A stretch of DNA of 37,564 bases from SYIM01 sp041182885 (GTDB lineage: Bacteria; Pseudomonadota; Gammaproteobacteria; Burkholderiales; Burkholderiaceae_E): contig JBMSQB010000042.1 in assembly GCA_049423065.1 (NCBI GenBank), forward strand, positions 1 through 37,564, in the 5' to 3' direction. Of the stretch, positions 1 to 7,414 are shown one piece after another; the stretch's first letter is position 1, and each line of letters begins with the position of its first letter. The translations under genes and the position numbers were made by a program. The notes beneath the pieces are model-generated. The model had not been told where the DNA came from. It saw nothing but the letters and a program-made list of their open reading frames with translations, and ran no database searches.

Positions 1-2
1 CC

Positions 3-1208
3 ATGGATACTGCCTACCTCATCGAAGTCGCCAACCTGCTGCTGCGCTGGGCGCATGTCATCACAGCGATGGCCTGGATCGGCTCCTCGTTCTACTTTGT
101 GATGCTGGACAACAGCCTCACCCCGCCCGAGCACGATGACCTGAAGAAAAAAGGCGTCGATGGCGAAATGTGGGCCGTGCACGGCGGCGGCTTCTACCAC
201 TCCAACAAATACATGGTGGCGCCGCGCTGGCTTCCCATTCCGCAAAACCTGCACTGGTCGTTCTGGGAAAGCTACTCCACCTGGCTCACCGGGTTCGCGC
301 TGTTCACCACCCTTTACCTGTTCAATGCAGGCACCTACCTCATCGACAAGAGCGTGTATGACTGGTCGCCGTTGGCGGCCGGCGCCACGGCGCTCGGTTT
401 TCTGGTGGCGTTCTGGGTGATCTACGACGGCATCTGCCGAATGCTGGGGCAGCGCAAGAACGGCGACCTGATCGTGGGCTTGACGGTCACCGTGTTCATC
501 ATCGCGGCATCGTGGCTCGCCTGCCAGTTGTTTGCGGGGCGCGCAGCCTTTCTGCTGGTTGGCGCCATGATCGCCACCGCGATGAGCGCCAACGTGTTCG
601 TATGGATCATTCCCGGCCAGAAGAAGGTGATTGCGTCGCTGCGCGCCGGTGACAAGCCCGACCCGATCCATGGCTGGCGCGGCAAGCAGCGAAGCGTACA
701 CAACACGTATTTCACGCTGCCCGTCATCATCGCCATGCTCTCCAATCACTACGGCTGGCTTTATCAGGGCCCGCAGAACTGGATCGTGCTGTGCCTGATG
801 ATGCTGGGCGGCGCCCTCATCCGCCACAGTTTTGCCGCCCGCCACAAGGCGCATGTGCAGGGACGTCGCACGCCCTGGGAGCATGCCATCGTGGGTACGC
901 TGGTGATCGCCGGTGTCATGGCCTGGCTCGCGCCCAAGCCGCCTTCCGCAGCCGACAACGCGGCGCCCGCCACCTTCCAGGCGGTGCAGGCGATTGTTGC
1001 TGAACGCTGCGCGGCATGCCACAACGCGCAACTGCAAAGCAAGAACGTGGCGCTGCACACGCCCGCGCTCATCAAGCAGCATGCGCTCGCGGTCTATCAA
1101 CAGACCGCGGTGCTGAAGCTGATGCCGATGAACAACGCCACCGGCATCACCGACGCAGAGCGCTCAGTCATCCGTCGCTGGTACGAGGCCGGCGCCAAGA
1201 CTGAATGA
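3..1208 (+). CDS. puuD: Membrane-bound urate hydroxylase PuuD with C-terminal cytochrome c domain
   Basis: This protein of 401 residues matches the PuuD family, which oxidises urate to 5-hydroxyisourate in the inner membrane and passes electrons to its own cytochrome c domain rather than making H2O2. The N-terminal part is a multi-pass membrane region opening with an LLLRWAHVITAMAWIGSSFY-type segment, followed by a periplasmic tail carrying one CXXCH haem c motif (C336-A-A-C339-H340). The first in-frame ATG is at base 3; the next residues look like the normal family N-terminus, so the gene appears complete although its promoter lies outside the window. The next gene encodes hydroxyisourate hydrolase, the following step of the pathway, which supports the call strongly. 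Confidence 0.93.
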   Translation: MDTAYLIEVANLLLRWAHVITAMAWIGSSFYFVMLDNSLTPPEHDDLKKKGVDGEMWAVHGGGFYHSNKYMVAPRWLPIPQNLHWSFWESYSTWLTGFALFTTLYLFNAGTYLIDKSVYDWSPLAAGATALGFLVAFWVIYDGICRMLGQRKNGDLIVGLTVTVFIIAASWLACQLFAGRAAFLLVGAMIATAMSANVFVWIIPGQKKVIASLRAGDKPDPIHGWRGKQRSVHNTYFTLPVIIAMLSNHYGWLYQGPQNWIVLCLMMLGGALIRHSFAARHKAHVQGRRTPWEHAIVGTLVIAGVMAWLAPKPPSAADNAAPATFQAVQAIVAERCAACHNAQLQSKNVALHTPALIKQHALAVYQQTAVLKLMPMNNATGITDAERSVIRRWYEAGAKTE

Positions 1209-1259
1209 CGCCAACCATCCTCAACAACCCGCCCCCCATCAACCACCGAGCGCCACACC

Positions 1260-1619
1260 ATGGGACGACTGAGCACACATGTTCTCGACACCGCGCACGG
1301 CTGCCCGGCAGCCGGCATGCGGGTCAGCCTGCAGCGCATCGATTCAGCCGGCGCAGCCCAGCCGGTGAAGACAATCACCCTCAACGCCGATGGCCGAAAC
1401 GACGGTGGCCCCCTGCTCGATGCCTCAGGCATGGCAGTCGGTCGGTGGCGGCTGGTGTTTGAAGTGGCGCCGTACTTCCGTGCGCGCGGCGTCACGCTTC
1501 CGGATCCTCCCTTCGTCGATACGGTCCAGATCGATTTCGGCATCGCCGACGCGCAGGGTCATTACCATGTGCCCCTGTTGGTCAGCCCCTGGAGCTGGAG
1601 CACCTACCGCGGATCCTGA
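1260..1619 (+). CDS. uraH: 5-hydroxyisourate hydrolase (transthyretin-like)
   Basis: A protein of 119 residues, the normal size for HIU hydrolase, which hydrolyses 5-hydroxyisourate to OHCU (2-oxo-4-hydroxy-4-carboxy-5-ureidoimidazoline). It has the family N-terminal LSTHVLDT-G-PA signature with His7, and ends in the diagnostic C-terminal tetrapeptide YRGS. It begins 51 bases after puuD, on the same strand, so the two genes probably form one urate-degradation operon. No OHCU decarboxylase or allantoinase is seen in the window; they may lie to the left. No strong ribosome binding site is visible before the ATG. The product is soluble, probably cytoplasmic. Confidence 0.95.
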   Translation: MGRLSTHVLDTAHGCPAAGMRVSLQRIDSAGAAQPVKTITLNADGRNDGGPLLDASGMAVGRWRLVFEVAPYFRARGVTLPDPPFVDTVQIDFGIADAQGHYHVPLLVSPWSWSTYRGS

Positions 1620-1623
1620 CGCC

Positions 1624-2823
1624 ATGACCAGCCCATTGCGCACGCTGCCCCTCGCGGGCCTCAAGGTGGTGGAATTCACCCACATGGTGATGGGCCCGAC
1701 CTGCGGTCTGGTCCTGGCCGACCTGGGCGCCGAGGTGATCAAGGTCGAACCTCTGGAGGGTGACCGAACCCGTACGCTGCTGGGCTCGGGGGCCGGGTTC
1801 TTTCCAATGTTCAACCGGAACAAGAAAAGCATACGGATCAATCTTCAGCATCCCGAGGGGGCTGCCGCCGCTCGCGATCTGTGCCTCGCCGCCGACGTGG
1901 TGATCGAAAACTTCAAGCCCGGGTCCATGACCCGCTACGGACTCGACTACGACAGCCTCGCCGCGCGCGAGCCGCGGCTGATCCATGTGAGCCTGAAGGG
2001 ATTTCTGCCAGGGCCCTACGAGCATCGCACCGCACTCGATGAAGTGGTGCAGATGATGGGCGGACTCGCCTACATGACGGGCCGGCCGGGCGATCCGCTG
2101 CGGGCCGGTACCAGCGTAAACGACATCATGGGCGGTATGTTCGGGGCGATCGGGGTGATGGCTGCCCTGATCCAGCGCGGCATCAGCGGGCGGGGGCAGT
2201 CAGTGCAGGCCTCGCTCTTTGAGAACAACGTGTTTCTGGTGGGCCAGCACATGCTGCAGCATGCGATCACCGGCGTAGCCGCCGAGCCCATGCCCAACCG
2301 CATTTCGGCATGGGCGGTGTACGACGTGTTCACGGTGCGCGATGGCGAACAGATTTTTCTTGCGGCAGTAAGCGACCCCCAATGGAAAACATTCTGCGAG
2401 GCATTCGGATTTCACGACCTGCTGGCTGACCCGGCGCTCGCCAGCAACAACCTGCGGGTGGGACTGCGGCACACGCTGATCCCGGAATTGAAAAAGCGCC
2501 TCGCAGACTTCAGTGCATCGGAACTCGCCGCCCTGTTCGAACGCGAGGGACTGCCCTATGCGCCCATCATGCGCCCCGAACAGTTGTTTGACGACCCTCA
2601 CCTCAAGGCAACCGGTGGACTGGCAGAGGTGCGCCTCACGGACGGCCCCGGCGCGGGCGGCACCGCTCAGGCAGCGCTTCTGCCGCTTGCGCTGAGCGGC
2701 GACCGCCTGGGCGTACGAATGCAACCGCCTTATCAGGGCGAGCACACCGAAGCGCTCCTCGCAGGGCTCGGCTACCCGCCCGAGAGAATCGCCGCCCTCC
2801 AGGCAGCCGGCGCGGTCCGCTGA
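1624..2823 (+). CDS. CaiB/BaiF family CoA-transferase
   Basis: A class III CoA-transferase of 399 residues, the usual length for the family. Such enzymes move CoA between two carboxylic acids through an aspartyl-CoA thioester. Visible family features are the N-terminal PLAGLKVVEFTHMVMGP-type start, the LADLGAEVIKVEP segment (about 31-43), the DVVIENFKPG motif (91-100) and the likely catalytic Asp139 in TALDEVVQMMGG. A longer reading frame opens upstream inside the hydroxyisourate hydrolase gene, but the ATG at 1624 gives the expected N-terminus and follows that gene by only four bases. The Bug receptor gene follows after 76 bases, so the transferase may activate an acid imported with its help. 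Substrates are not predictable. Confidence 0.9.
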   Translation: MTSPLRTLPLAGLKVVEFTHMVMGPTCGLVLADLGAEVIKVEPLEGDRTRTLLGSGAGFFPMFNRNKKSIRINLQHPEGAAAARDLCLAADVVIENFKPGSMTRYGLDYDSLAAREPRLIHVSLKGFLPGPYEHRTALDEVVQMMGGLAYMTGRPGDPLRAGTSVNDIMGGMFGAIGVMAALIQRGISGRGQSVQASLFENNVFLVGQHMLQHAITGVAAEPMPNRISAWAVYDVFTVRDGEQIFLAAVSDPQWKTFCEAFGFHDLLADPALASNNLRVGLRHTLIPELKKRLADFSASELAALFEREGLPYAPIMRPEQLFDDPHLKATGGLAEVRLTDGPGAGGTAQAALLPLALSGDRLGVRMQPPYQGEHTEALLAGLGYPPERIAALQAAGAVR

Positions 2824-2899
2824 ACATGCCTCGCACTGGACGCCTGGCGCGTTCGGTGCTGCAATGGGTTCGTCCCAACCATTCCCGGAGCGCTCTGCC

Positions 2900-3943
2900 A
2901 TGACCATTCATGACGCCCGTCGCCGCCTGATTGCAGCCGCGGCCAGCCTGCCGCTCGCCGCCACCCGGGCCTCGCGCTGGATGACACCCGCTGCCCTTGC
3001 CTTGCCGGCGGCCGCGATCGCACCGGGCGCGGTGGCCCAGAGCAGTGGCTGGCCCAACCGACCCGTGCGCCTGCTGGTGGGCAGCCCCGCTGGATCGGGG
3101 ACCGACCTGGTGGCACGTGCCGTCGCCGCGCGGATGGGCGAGCCACTCGGCCAGCCTCTGGTCACTGAAAACCGCATGGGCGCAGGCGGACAGATTGCCA
3201 CCGAGGTGATCTCCAAAGCGGCACCGGATGGTTACATGCTGCTCGCCCTCTCCAGTGCGCACGCGAGCCAGGCCGCCACGCTCAAGTCGCTGCCCTATGA
3301 CCCGATCGACGGGCTGCGCTGGGTGTCCACCGTGGGCGTTTACCCGCTCATCATCGCCACCGCCGCCGACTCACCGATTCGCGACCTCGATGACCTGATC
3401 CGCCGCGCCCGCCAGTCACCGGGCAGCATCAGCTATTCCACCTCGGGCATTGGCAGCGCGCTGCACCTGATCGGCGAGTGGCTGGGCGCGGCCACCGGCA
3501 CGCAGCTCACGCACGTGCCCTACCCCGCAGGCGGCGGCTTCGGCTACACCGATCTGATTGCCGGCCGCATTCAGCTGATGATCAACATCCCTGGCCTGAT
3601 CGTGCCGAATATCCGCGCGGGCAAGCTGCGCGCGCTTGCGGTCAGTTCGCCCAAGCGCTACGACGTGCTGCCCGATGTGCCCACCCTGTCGGAAATTGCG
3701 CCGGGGCTGGAAATCATTTCCTGGCTGGGCATCGTTGCGCCGCCCGCCACCCCGCCCGACATCGTGACGAAAATCAACGCGGCCGTGCGGGGCGCCATTG
3801 CCCAGCCGGAGCTCCAGGAGCAGCTGCGCAAAGCAGGTGTCACCCCGCAGGCCAACAGCCCCGACGAATTCAGGACACTGGTGGCAGAGAGCATCGACCT
3901 GTATCGGAAGATTGCCCGCTCGCGCGGGATCGAACTGCAGTAA
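2900..3943 (+). CDS. Bug/TctC-type periplasmic solute-binding receptor (copy 1)
   Basis: A tripartite tricarboxylate transporter receptor protein of 347 residues. Bug proteins bind small organic acids in the periplasm, mostly carboxylates or their amides. The start at 2900 is preferred over an earlier ATG at 2864 because a CGGAG ribosome binding site lies nine bases before it. The N-terminus has an RRR-L pair followed by a hydrophobic Ala-rich stretch ending near AVAQS, a long signal region that could be Tat-type. The mature part has the family pattern WPNRPVRLLVG-PAGSGTDLVAR, then VTENRMGAGGQIATE and a late LPDVPTLSE. It lies 76 bases after the CoA-transferase gene in the same direction. No TctA or TctB membrane subunits are nearby. 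Confidence 0.9.
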   Translation: MTIHDARRRLIAAAASLPLAATRASRWMTPAALALPAAAIAPGAVAQSSGWPNRPVRLLVGSPAGSGTDLVARAVAARMGEPLGQPLVTENRMGAGGQIATEVISKAAPDGYMLLALSSAHASQAATLKSLPYDPIDGLRWVSTVGVYPLIIATAADSPIRDLDDLIRRARQSPGSISYSTSGIGSALHLIGEWLGAATGTQLTHVPYPAGGGFGYTDLIAGRIQLMINIPGLIVPNIRAGKLRALAVSSPKRYDVLPDVPTLSEIAPGLEIISWLGIVAPPATPPDIVTKINAAVRGAIAQPELQEQLRKAGVTPQANSPDEFRTLVAESIDLYRKIARSRGIELQ

Positions 3944-3964
3944 CGCCCCGCCCAGGCCGTCCGG

Positions 3965-4020
3965 CCATCGCGCCATCGCGCCATCGCGCCATCGCGTCAT
4001 CGCGCCATCGCGCCATCGTC
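3965..4020. repeat. 8-bp tandem repeat, seven units, between convergent genes
   Basis: The unit CCATCGCG is repeated head to tail seven times, starting at 3965, 3973, 3981, 3989, 3997, 4005 and 4013. The fifth unit has one change (TCATCGCG) and the last ends in TC instead of CG. The array fills most of the 90-base space between the convergent copy-1 Bug and VOC genes. The unit is not self-complementary, so it does not look like a terminator stem. It could vary in copy number between strains. Confidence 0.9.
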
Positions 4021-4033
4021 GGGCGGCGCGGGG

Positions 4034-4615
4034 TCAGCCAGGCGCGGGCAGGCTCGCTTCTAGCCGTGCGTTTGCCTCGGCCAGTCGGGTGCGAAGTTCG
4101 GCGGTCCACTCGCTTTTCAGGCGAAAGCCAGGCTGCGCGCGCGCGTGCTGCTCCACCTCCCGCAAAATCTGCGCATCGGGCGCGTTGACATCCCAGGGCA
4201 CACGGATCGGCTGCGGAATATGCCAGGGCGTGTCGATGAAGAGCTCAAGCCGGTTGTTGTCCGGGTCACCGAAATACACCGAAATTGAATCGCCATGGGC
4301 GAGCGGCCCAAGCGTCGGGCCCGCCAGCGTCACCAGATCGCCCGCCTGCCTCACGCGTGCATAAAGGCGTTTGAGCGTGGCGAGGTCGTCAACCCGAAAT
4401 GAAATCTGCTGCACATTGCCCACGCTGCCAGGGGCTCGCCCCGAGCCGATGGCGAGCTGATGATGCTCATCAGCACTTCGGGTGAGAAACGCAAACTCGC
4501 CGCTTGCAATCGGCCCCCGATCGGTCACTACGAAGCCAAGATAGGTGGTGTAGAACTGCACCGCACGCTCGACATCGCTCACAAAGATGCCGCAGTGGCT
4601 GAAACGGATATTCAT
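4034..4615 (-). CDS. VOC superfamily metalloprotein, extradiol-dioxygenase-like (left cassette)
   Basis: A 193-residue vicinal-oxygen-chelate protein with two beta-alpha-beta-beta-beta modules. Candidate metal ligands are His7 in the first strand, His51 or His52 in the EHHQLAIG segment and Glu124 in NRLELFID, the His-His-Glu arrangement of glyoxalase/extradiol-dioxygenase relatives. The tail carries a DTPWHIPQP motif and a C-terminal extension. It lies 12 bases after the copy-2 Bug gene and is probably co-transcribed with it. A clear relative encoded at 6841-7377 shares the HHQ and DTPWH-PQP motifs and also follows a Bug gene. The function could be ring cleavage or another VOC reaction such as lyase or isomerase; the sequence does not decide. 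Confidence 0.85.
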   Translation of the reverse strand: MNIRFSHCGIFVSDVERAVQFYTTYLGFVVTDRGPIASGEFAFLTRSADEHHQLAIGSGRAPGSVGNVQQISFRVDDLATLKRLYARVRQAGDLVTLAGPTLGPLAHGDSISVYFGDPDNNRLELFIDTPWHIPQPIRVPWDVNAPDAQILREVEQHARAQPGFRLKSEWTAELRTRLAEANARLEASLPAPG

Positions 4616-4627
4616 GGGCGTCTGGGG

Positions 4628-5620
4628 TCAGTCGAGTTGGATGCCGGTTGAGCGGATGAGTGTGTCCCAGCGCGCAAGCTCGCGATCCATGAAGGGCTGC
4701 TGCTCGGCCGCGGCAATGTTCATGGGCATGCCGCCTATCCCCTGAATGCGCGCGATGTATTCGGGCGAGCGCACCAGCGTGCCGATCGCCTCGCGCAGCT
4801 TTTCGACCACCGCAGGTGGCGTGGCTGCAGGCGCGAACACCGCCATCCAGCTGCCGGCCTCGAAGTCGAGCAGACCGGTTTCGATGAGGGTGGGCGTATC
4901 GGGCAGTTGCGGCGAGCGCTGGGTGCTGCTCACGCCCAGCGCCTTCAGCCGCCCAGCCTGAATGAAGCCTCGGGCGGCGGAAATGTTTTCCATCGTGAAG
5001 TGGACCCGGCCGGCGATCATGTCCTGGTGCGCGGGTGCTGCGCCCTTGTAGTGCACGGTCTCCATCGAGAGGCCGAGTTGCTTCAGAACAATTTCGCCCC
5101 AGATATGCTGGGCAGTCCCCACCCCCGCGGTGGCGAAGTTGTATTTGCCCGGGTTGTCGCGCACCAGACCGACAAACTCGCGAAGGTTGTTGACCGGAAG
5201 CGAAGCCGCCACCAGAAACACCGTCGGATAGGTGGCTAGGAACCCCACTGGCACAAAATCTTTCTTCGCGTCGTAGGGAAGCTTGCGAAACAGTGCAGGA
5301 TTGAGCGCGATATTGCTCACGCCGCCCAGCATGAGGGTGTAGCCGTCGGGCGTCGATCGTGCCACGTGCTCGGTACCAGTGATGGTGCCGGCCCCGGGGC
5401 GGTTCTCCACCACCATGTTGACCTTCTGGTCTTCGGTGAGCCGCTGCGCCACCTGCCGGCCCAGAATATCGAAGCCACCGCCTGCTGCCGTGGGAATCAC
5501 CAGGCGAATCGGTCTTGACGGGAAGTCTGACTGCGAAGACGCCTGGCCCGCGAGCCCCAGCATCAGCGCCGAGGTGGCAGCCATCAGCGTGACCTTCACG
5601 CTTGATCGGATCATGAACAT
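4628..5620 (-). CDS. Bug/TctC-type periplasmic solute-binding receptor (copy 2)
   Basis: A receptor of 330 residues. The reading frame is open further upstream, but the ATG at 5620 is chosen because a GGGAGG ribosome binding site precedes it and it begins a normal signal peptide (basic MFMIRSSVK, hydrophobic LMAATSALMLGLAG, cleavage near ASSQS). The mature protein starts FPSRPIRLVIPTAAGGGFDILGR, the Bug ligand-loop pattern, followed by VVENRPGAGTITG and LPDTPTLIE. The gene diverges from another Bug gene (copy 3) across 239 bases, and each is followed by a VOC gene, giving a mirror-image arrangement. No TctA/TctB partners are present in the window. Confidence 0.92.
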   Translation of the reverse strand: MFMIRSSVKVTLMAATSALMLGLAGQASSQSDFPSRPIRLVIPTAAGGGFDILGRQVAQRLTEDQKVNMVVENRPGAGTITGTEHVARSTPDGYTLMLGGVSNIALNPALFRKLPYDAKKDFVPVGFLATYPTVFLVAASLPVNNLREFVGLVRDNPGKYNFATAGVGTAQHIWGEIVLKQLGLSMETVHYKGAAPAHQDMIAGRVHFTMENISAARGFIQAGRLKALGVSSTQRSPQLPDTPTLIETGLLDFEAGSWMAVFAPAATPPAVVEKLREAIGTLVRSPEYIARIQGIGGMPMNIAAAEQQPFMDRELARWDTLIRSTGIQLD

Positions 5621-5657
5621 TGCGCCTCCCTGGTCCATCGTTGACGTTCGTAACCGC

Positions 5658-5686
5658 ATTCTGTGGAAGTCCAGGCGATCGGGCAA
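5658..5686 (-). promoter_or_regulatory. Possible sigma-70 promoter of the left Bug-VOC pair
   Basis: On the minus strand TTGCCC (5681-5686) and CAGAAT (5658-5663) are separated by 17 bases, with the copy-2 Bug start 37 bases further on. The match to consensus is only moderate (four of six in each box). Confidence 0.35.
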
Positions 5687-5724
5687 GCGTCGAAAGACGC
5701 TCTCCCGACACCGGTTGATACCGG
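5686..5724. promoter_or_regulatory. Two short inverted repeats in the divergent Bug-Bug promoter region
   Basis: AGCGTC-GAAA-GACGCT (5686-5701) is a perfect 6-bp inverted repeat with a GAAA loop on the plus strand. Ten bases later CCGGT-TGAT-ACCGG (5711-5724) is a perfect 5-bp inverted repeat. Both lie in the 239-base space between divergent Bug genes and could be regulator sites for one or both directions. No regulator gene is adjacent, so this is a structural observation only. Confidence 0.35.
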
Positions 5725-5859
5725 GATCCGATGGATGAGACACGATACCCCCCGCCGCCCGAAGTCGTTGCATAATCGTCGGGCCTGCGCGCCACATGCC
5801 CGCGGAGCCCGGTCATCGATCCAGCGGCCCGTCGCCGACGCCCAGCAAGGAGACAGACA

Positions 5860-6834
5860 ATGATGTTCAAAACAGCGGTAGCGGCTGCGCTCGCAGCCTG
5901 TATCGGCCTCACGGGCGCGCATGCCCAGGAATGGGCGGCCAACAAGCCCATCCGTTTCGTGGTTCCGCAGGTCACCGGTGGCGGGGCTGACGCCATCGGG
6001 CGCGCCATCGCCAAAGGCATTTCAGACCAGATCGGCCAGCCCCTGGTGGTTGAAAACCGGCCAGGCGCCAATGGTGGTGTGGGGGTGGAGTCGCTCATGC
6101 GTGCACCCGCCGACGGCTACAGCCTGCTTCTCGTTTTCACTTCGCTGATGGCGCTCAACCCGGCGGTATACGCCAGGCTGCCCTACGATCCGCTCAAGGA
6201 TTTCACCCCGCTCGCAGGCATGTGCGAGGTGCCTCTGGTGGTGATGGCCAGCAATGCGGTAAACGCCCGCGATGCGGCCGAGCTGGTGAAGCTCGAGCGG
6301 TCGCAGCCTGGCAAGATCGACGCAGCCTCGAGCGGCAACGGCGCCTTCTCGCATCTGCTGATCGAAATGATGAACGCCAAGACCGGCACCCGCTTCACGC
6401 ACATTCCATTCAAGGGCGAAGCGCCTGCCGTTCAGCATCTGATGGGCGACCACGGGTCCATCATCTACATCGGTACCCCGGCACTCGCCATTGCCCACCA
6501 GAACTCGGGCCGCCTCAAACTGCTCGCCGTCACCACGCAGAAACGCATGCCGCAGCTTCCCGAGGTACGCACGCTTGCCGAGCAAGGGTTCACCGAGTTC
6601 AACGAAAGCTTCTGGTACGGCGTGGTGGTGTCGTCCGCCACCCCGCCCAACATCGCTGCCGCGCTCCAGCGTCATGCGCAGCAGGCAGCCAATCAGCCTG
6701 CCGTACAGGAACAACTCGGCCGCCACGGTTGTGGTCCGCTGCCCCTCAGCGCCGCCGACTTCGACAAGCGAATCCGCTCCGATCACGCCAAATACACCGG
6801 CATCGCACGCGCTGTCGGCATGAAAGTGGACTGA
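5860..6834 (+). CDS. Bug/TctC-type periplasmic solute-binding receptor (copy 3)
   Basis: A receptor of 324 residues with a typical Sec signal peptide (MMFKTAVAAALAACIGLTGAHA, cleavage just before QEWAA). An AAGGAG ribosome binding site lies seven bases before the ATG. The mature sequence has the Bug patterns KPIRFVVPQVTGGGADAIGRA, VVENRPGANGGVGVE, RLPYDPLKDFTPLA and LPEVRTLAEQG. It heads a plus-strand run Bug > VOC > FAH-family hydrolase > selO, with only six bases to the VOC gene. The gene content (receptor, possible ring-cleavage enzyme, ring-cleavage-product hydrolase) suggests import and breakdown of an aromatic or unsaturated acid, as inference. Confidence 0.92.
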   Translation: MMFKTAVAAALAACIGLTGAHAQEWAANKPIRFVVPQVTGGGADAIGRAIAKGISDQIGQPLVVENRPGANGGVGVESLMRAPADGYSLLLVFTSLMALNPAVYARLPYDPLKDFTPLAGMCEVPLVVMASNAVNARDAAELVKLERSQPGKIDAASSGNGAFSHLLIEMMNAKTGTRFTHIPFKGEAPAVQHLMGDHGSIIYIGTPALAIAHQNSGRLKLLAVTTQKRMPQLPEVRTLAEQGFTEFNESFWYGVVVSSATPPNIAAALQRHAQQAANQPAVQEQLGRHGCGPLPLSAADFDKRIRSDHAKYTGIARAVGMKVD

Positions 6835-6840
6835 CCCATC

Positions 6841-7377
6841 ATGAAACCGCAACTGAAGCATGTTGGCATCTACGTGAACGACATTGACCGCATGGAACAG
6901 TTCTACACCCGTGTATTTGATCTCAAGGTGACCGATCGTGGGCAAGTCCCCCGCCTCGACAACCGTCAGATCGTGTTCATGAGTGGTGCGGTTGACGCCC
7001 ACCATCAGATGGTGCTGCTGGCGGGCAAAGACCCCACAAGCGGGCCCAGCGTGGTGTTTCAGTTTTCGTTCTACCTGGAATCGCTGTCCGAACTGCGCAC
7101 CATTCGCGACCGGTTGCAGGCCGAGGGCGCCACCGACATCAAAGCCATCTGCCACGGCAACGCCTGGTCGGTCTATGCCCAGGACCCCGAGGGCAATGGC
7201 CTGGAGGCGTATCTCGACACCCCCTGGCATGTGCCGCAGCCCCATGGTGTCCCCTTCGATCTGTCGCAGAGTGACGAGACGATCATGGCGCAAACGCTCG
7301 CGCATGTGAAGGCAACGCCCGGATTCCGCCACCGCGACGACTGGATGCGCGAGCAGGCCCAGTTGCTGAACGCTTGA
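6841..7377 (+). CDS. VOC superfamily metalloprotein, extradiol-dioxygenase-like (right cassette)
   Basis: A 178-residue VOC protein related to the one encoded at 4034-4615. Candidate metal ligands are His7 (KHVGIYV), His54 or His55 (AHHQMVLL) and Glu122 (GLEAYLD), and the tail has the shared DTPWHVPQP motif. It starts six bases after the copy-3 Bug stop codon, so translation is probably coupled. Thirty-seven bases later comes an FAH-family hydrolase, and that order (VOC enzyme then FAH enzyme) resembles the logic of meta-cleavage pathways, in which an extradiol enzyme is followed by a hydrolase or hydratase. A non-oxygenase VOC function cannot be excluded. Confidence 0.86.
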   Translation: MKPQLKHVGIYVNDIDRMEQFYTRVFDLKVTDRGQVPRLDNRQIVFMSGAVDAHHQMVLLAGKDPTSGPSVVFQFSFYLESLSELRTIRDRLQAEGATDIKAICHGNAWSVYAQDPEGNGLEAYLDTPWHVPQPHGVPFDLSQSDETIMAQTLAHVKATPGFRHRDDWMREQAQLLNA

Positions 7378-7414
7378 CCGATCCCTTCCCTCACCCCACG
7401 GAGCCCTTCTTTCC

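Noticed and set aside
4470..6098. Open frame of 542 codons on the minus strand
   Set aside because: It overlaps the copy-2 Bug gene in another frame and the divergent promoter region, with no family motif and no ribosome binding site.
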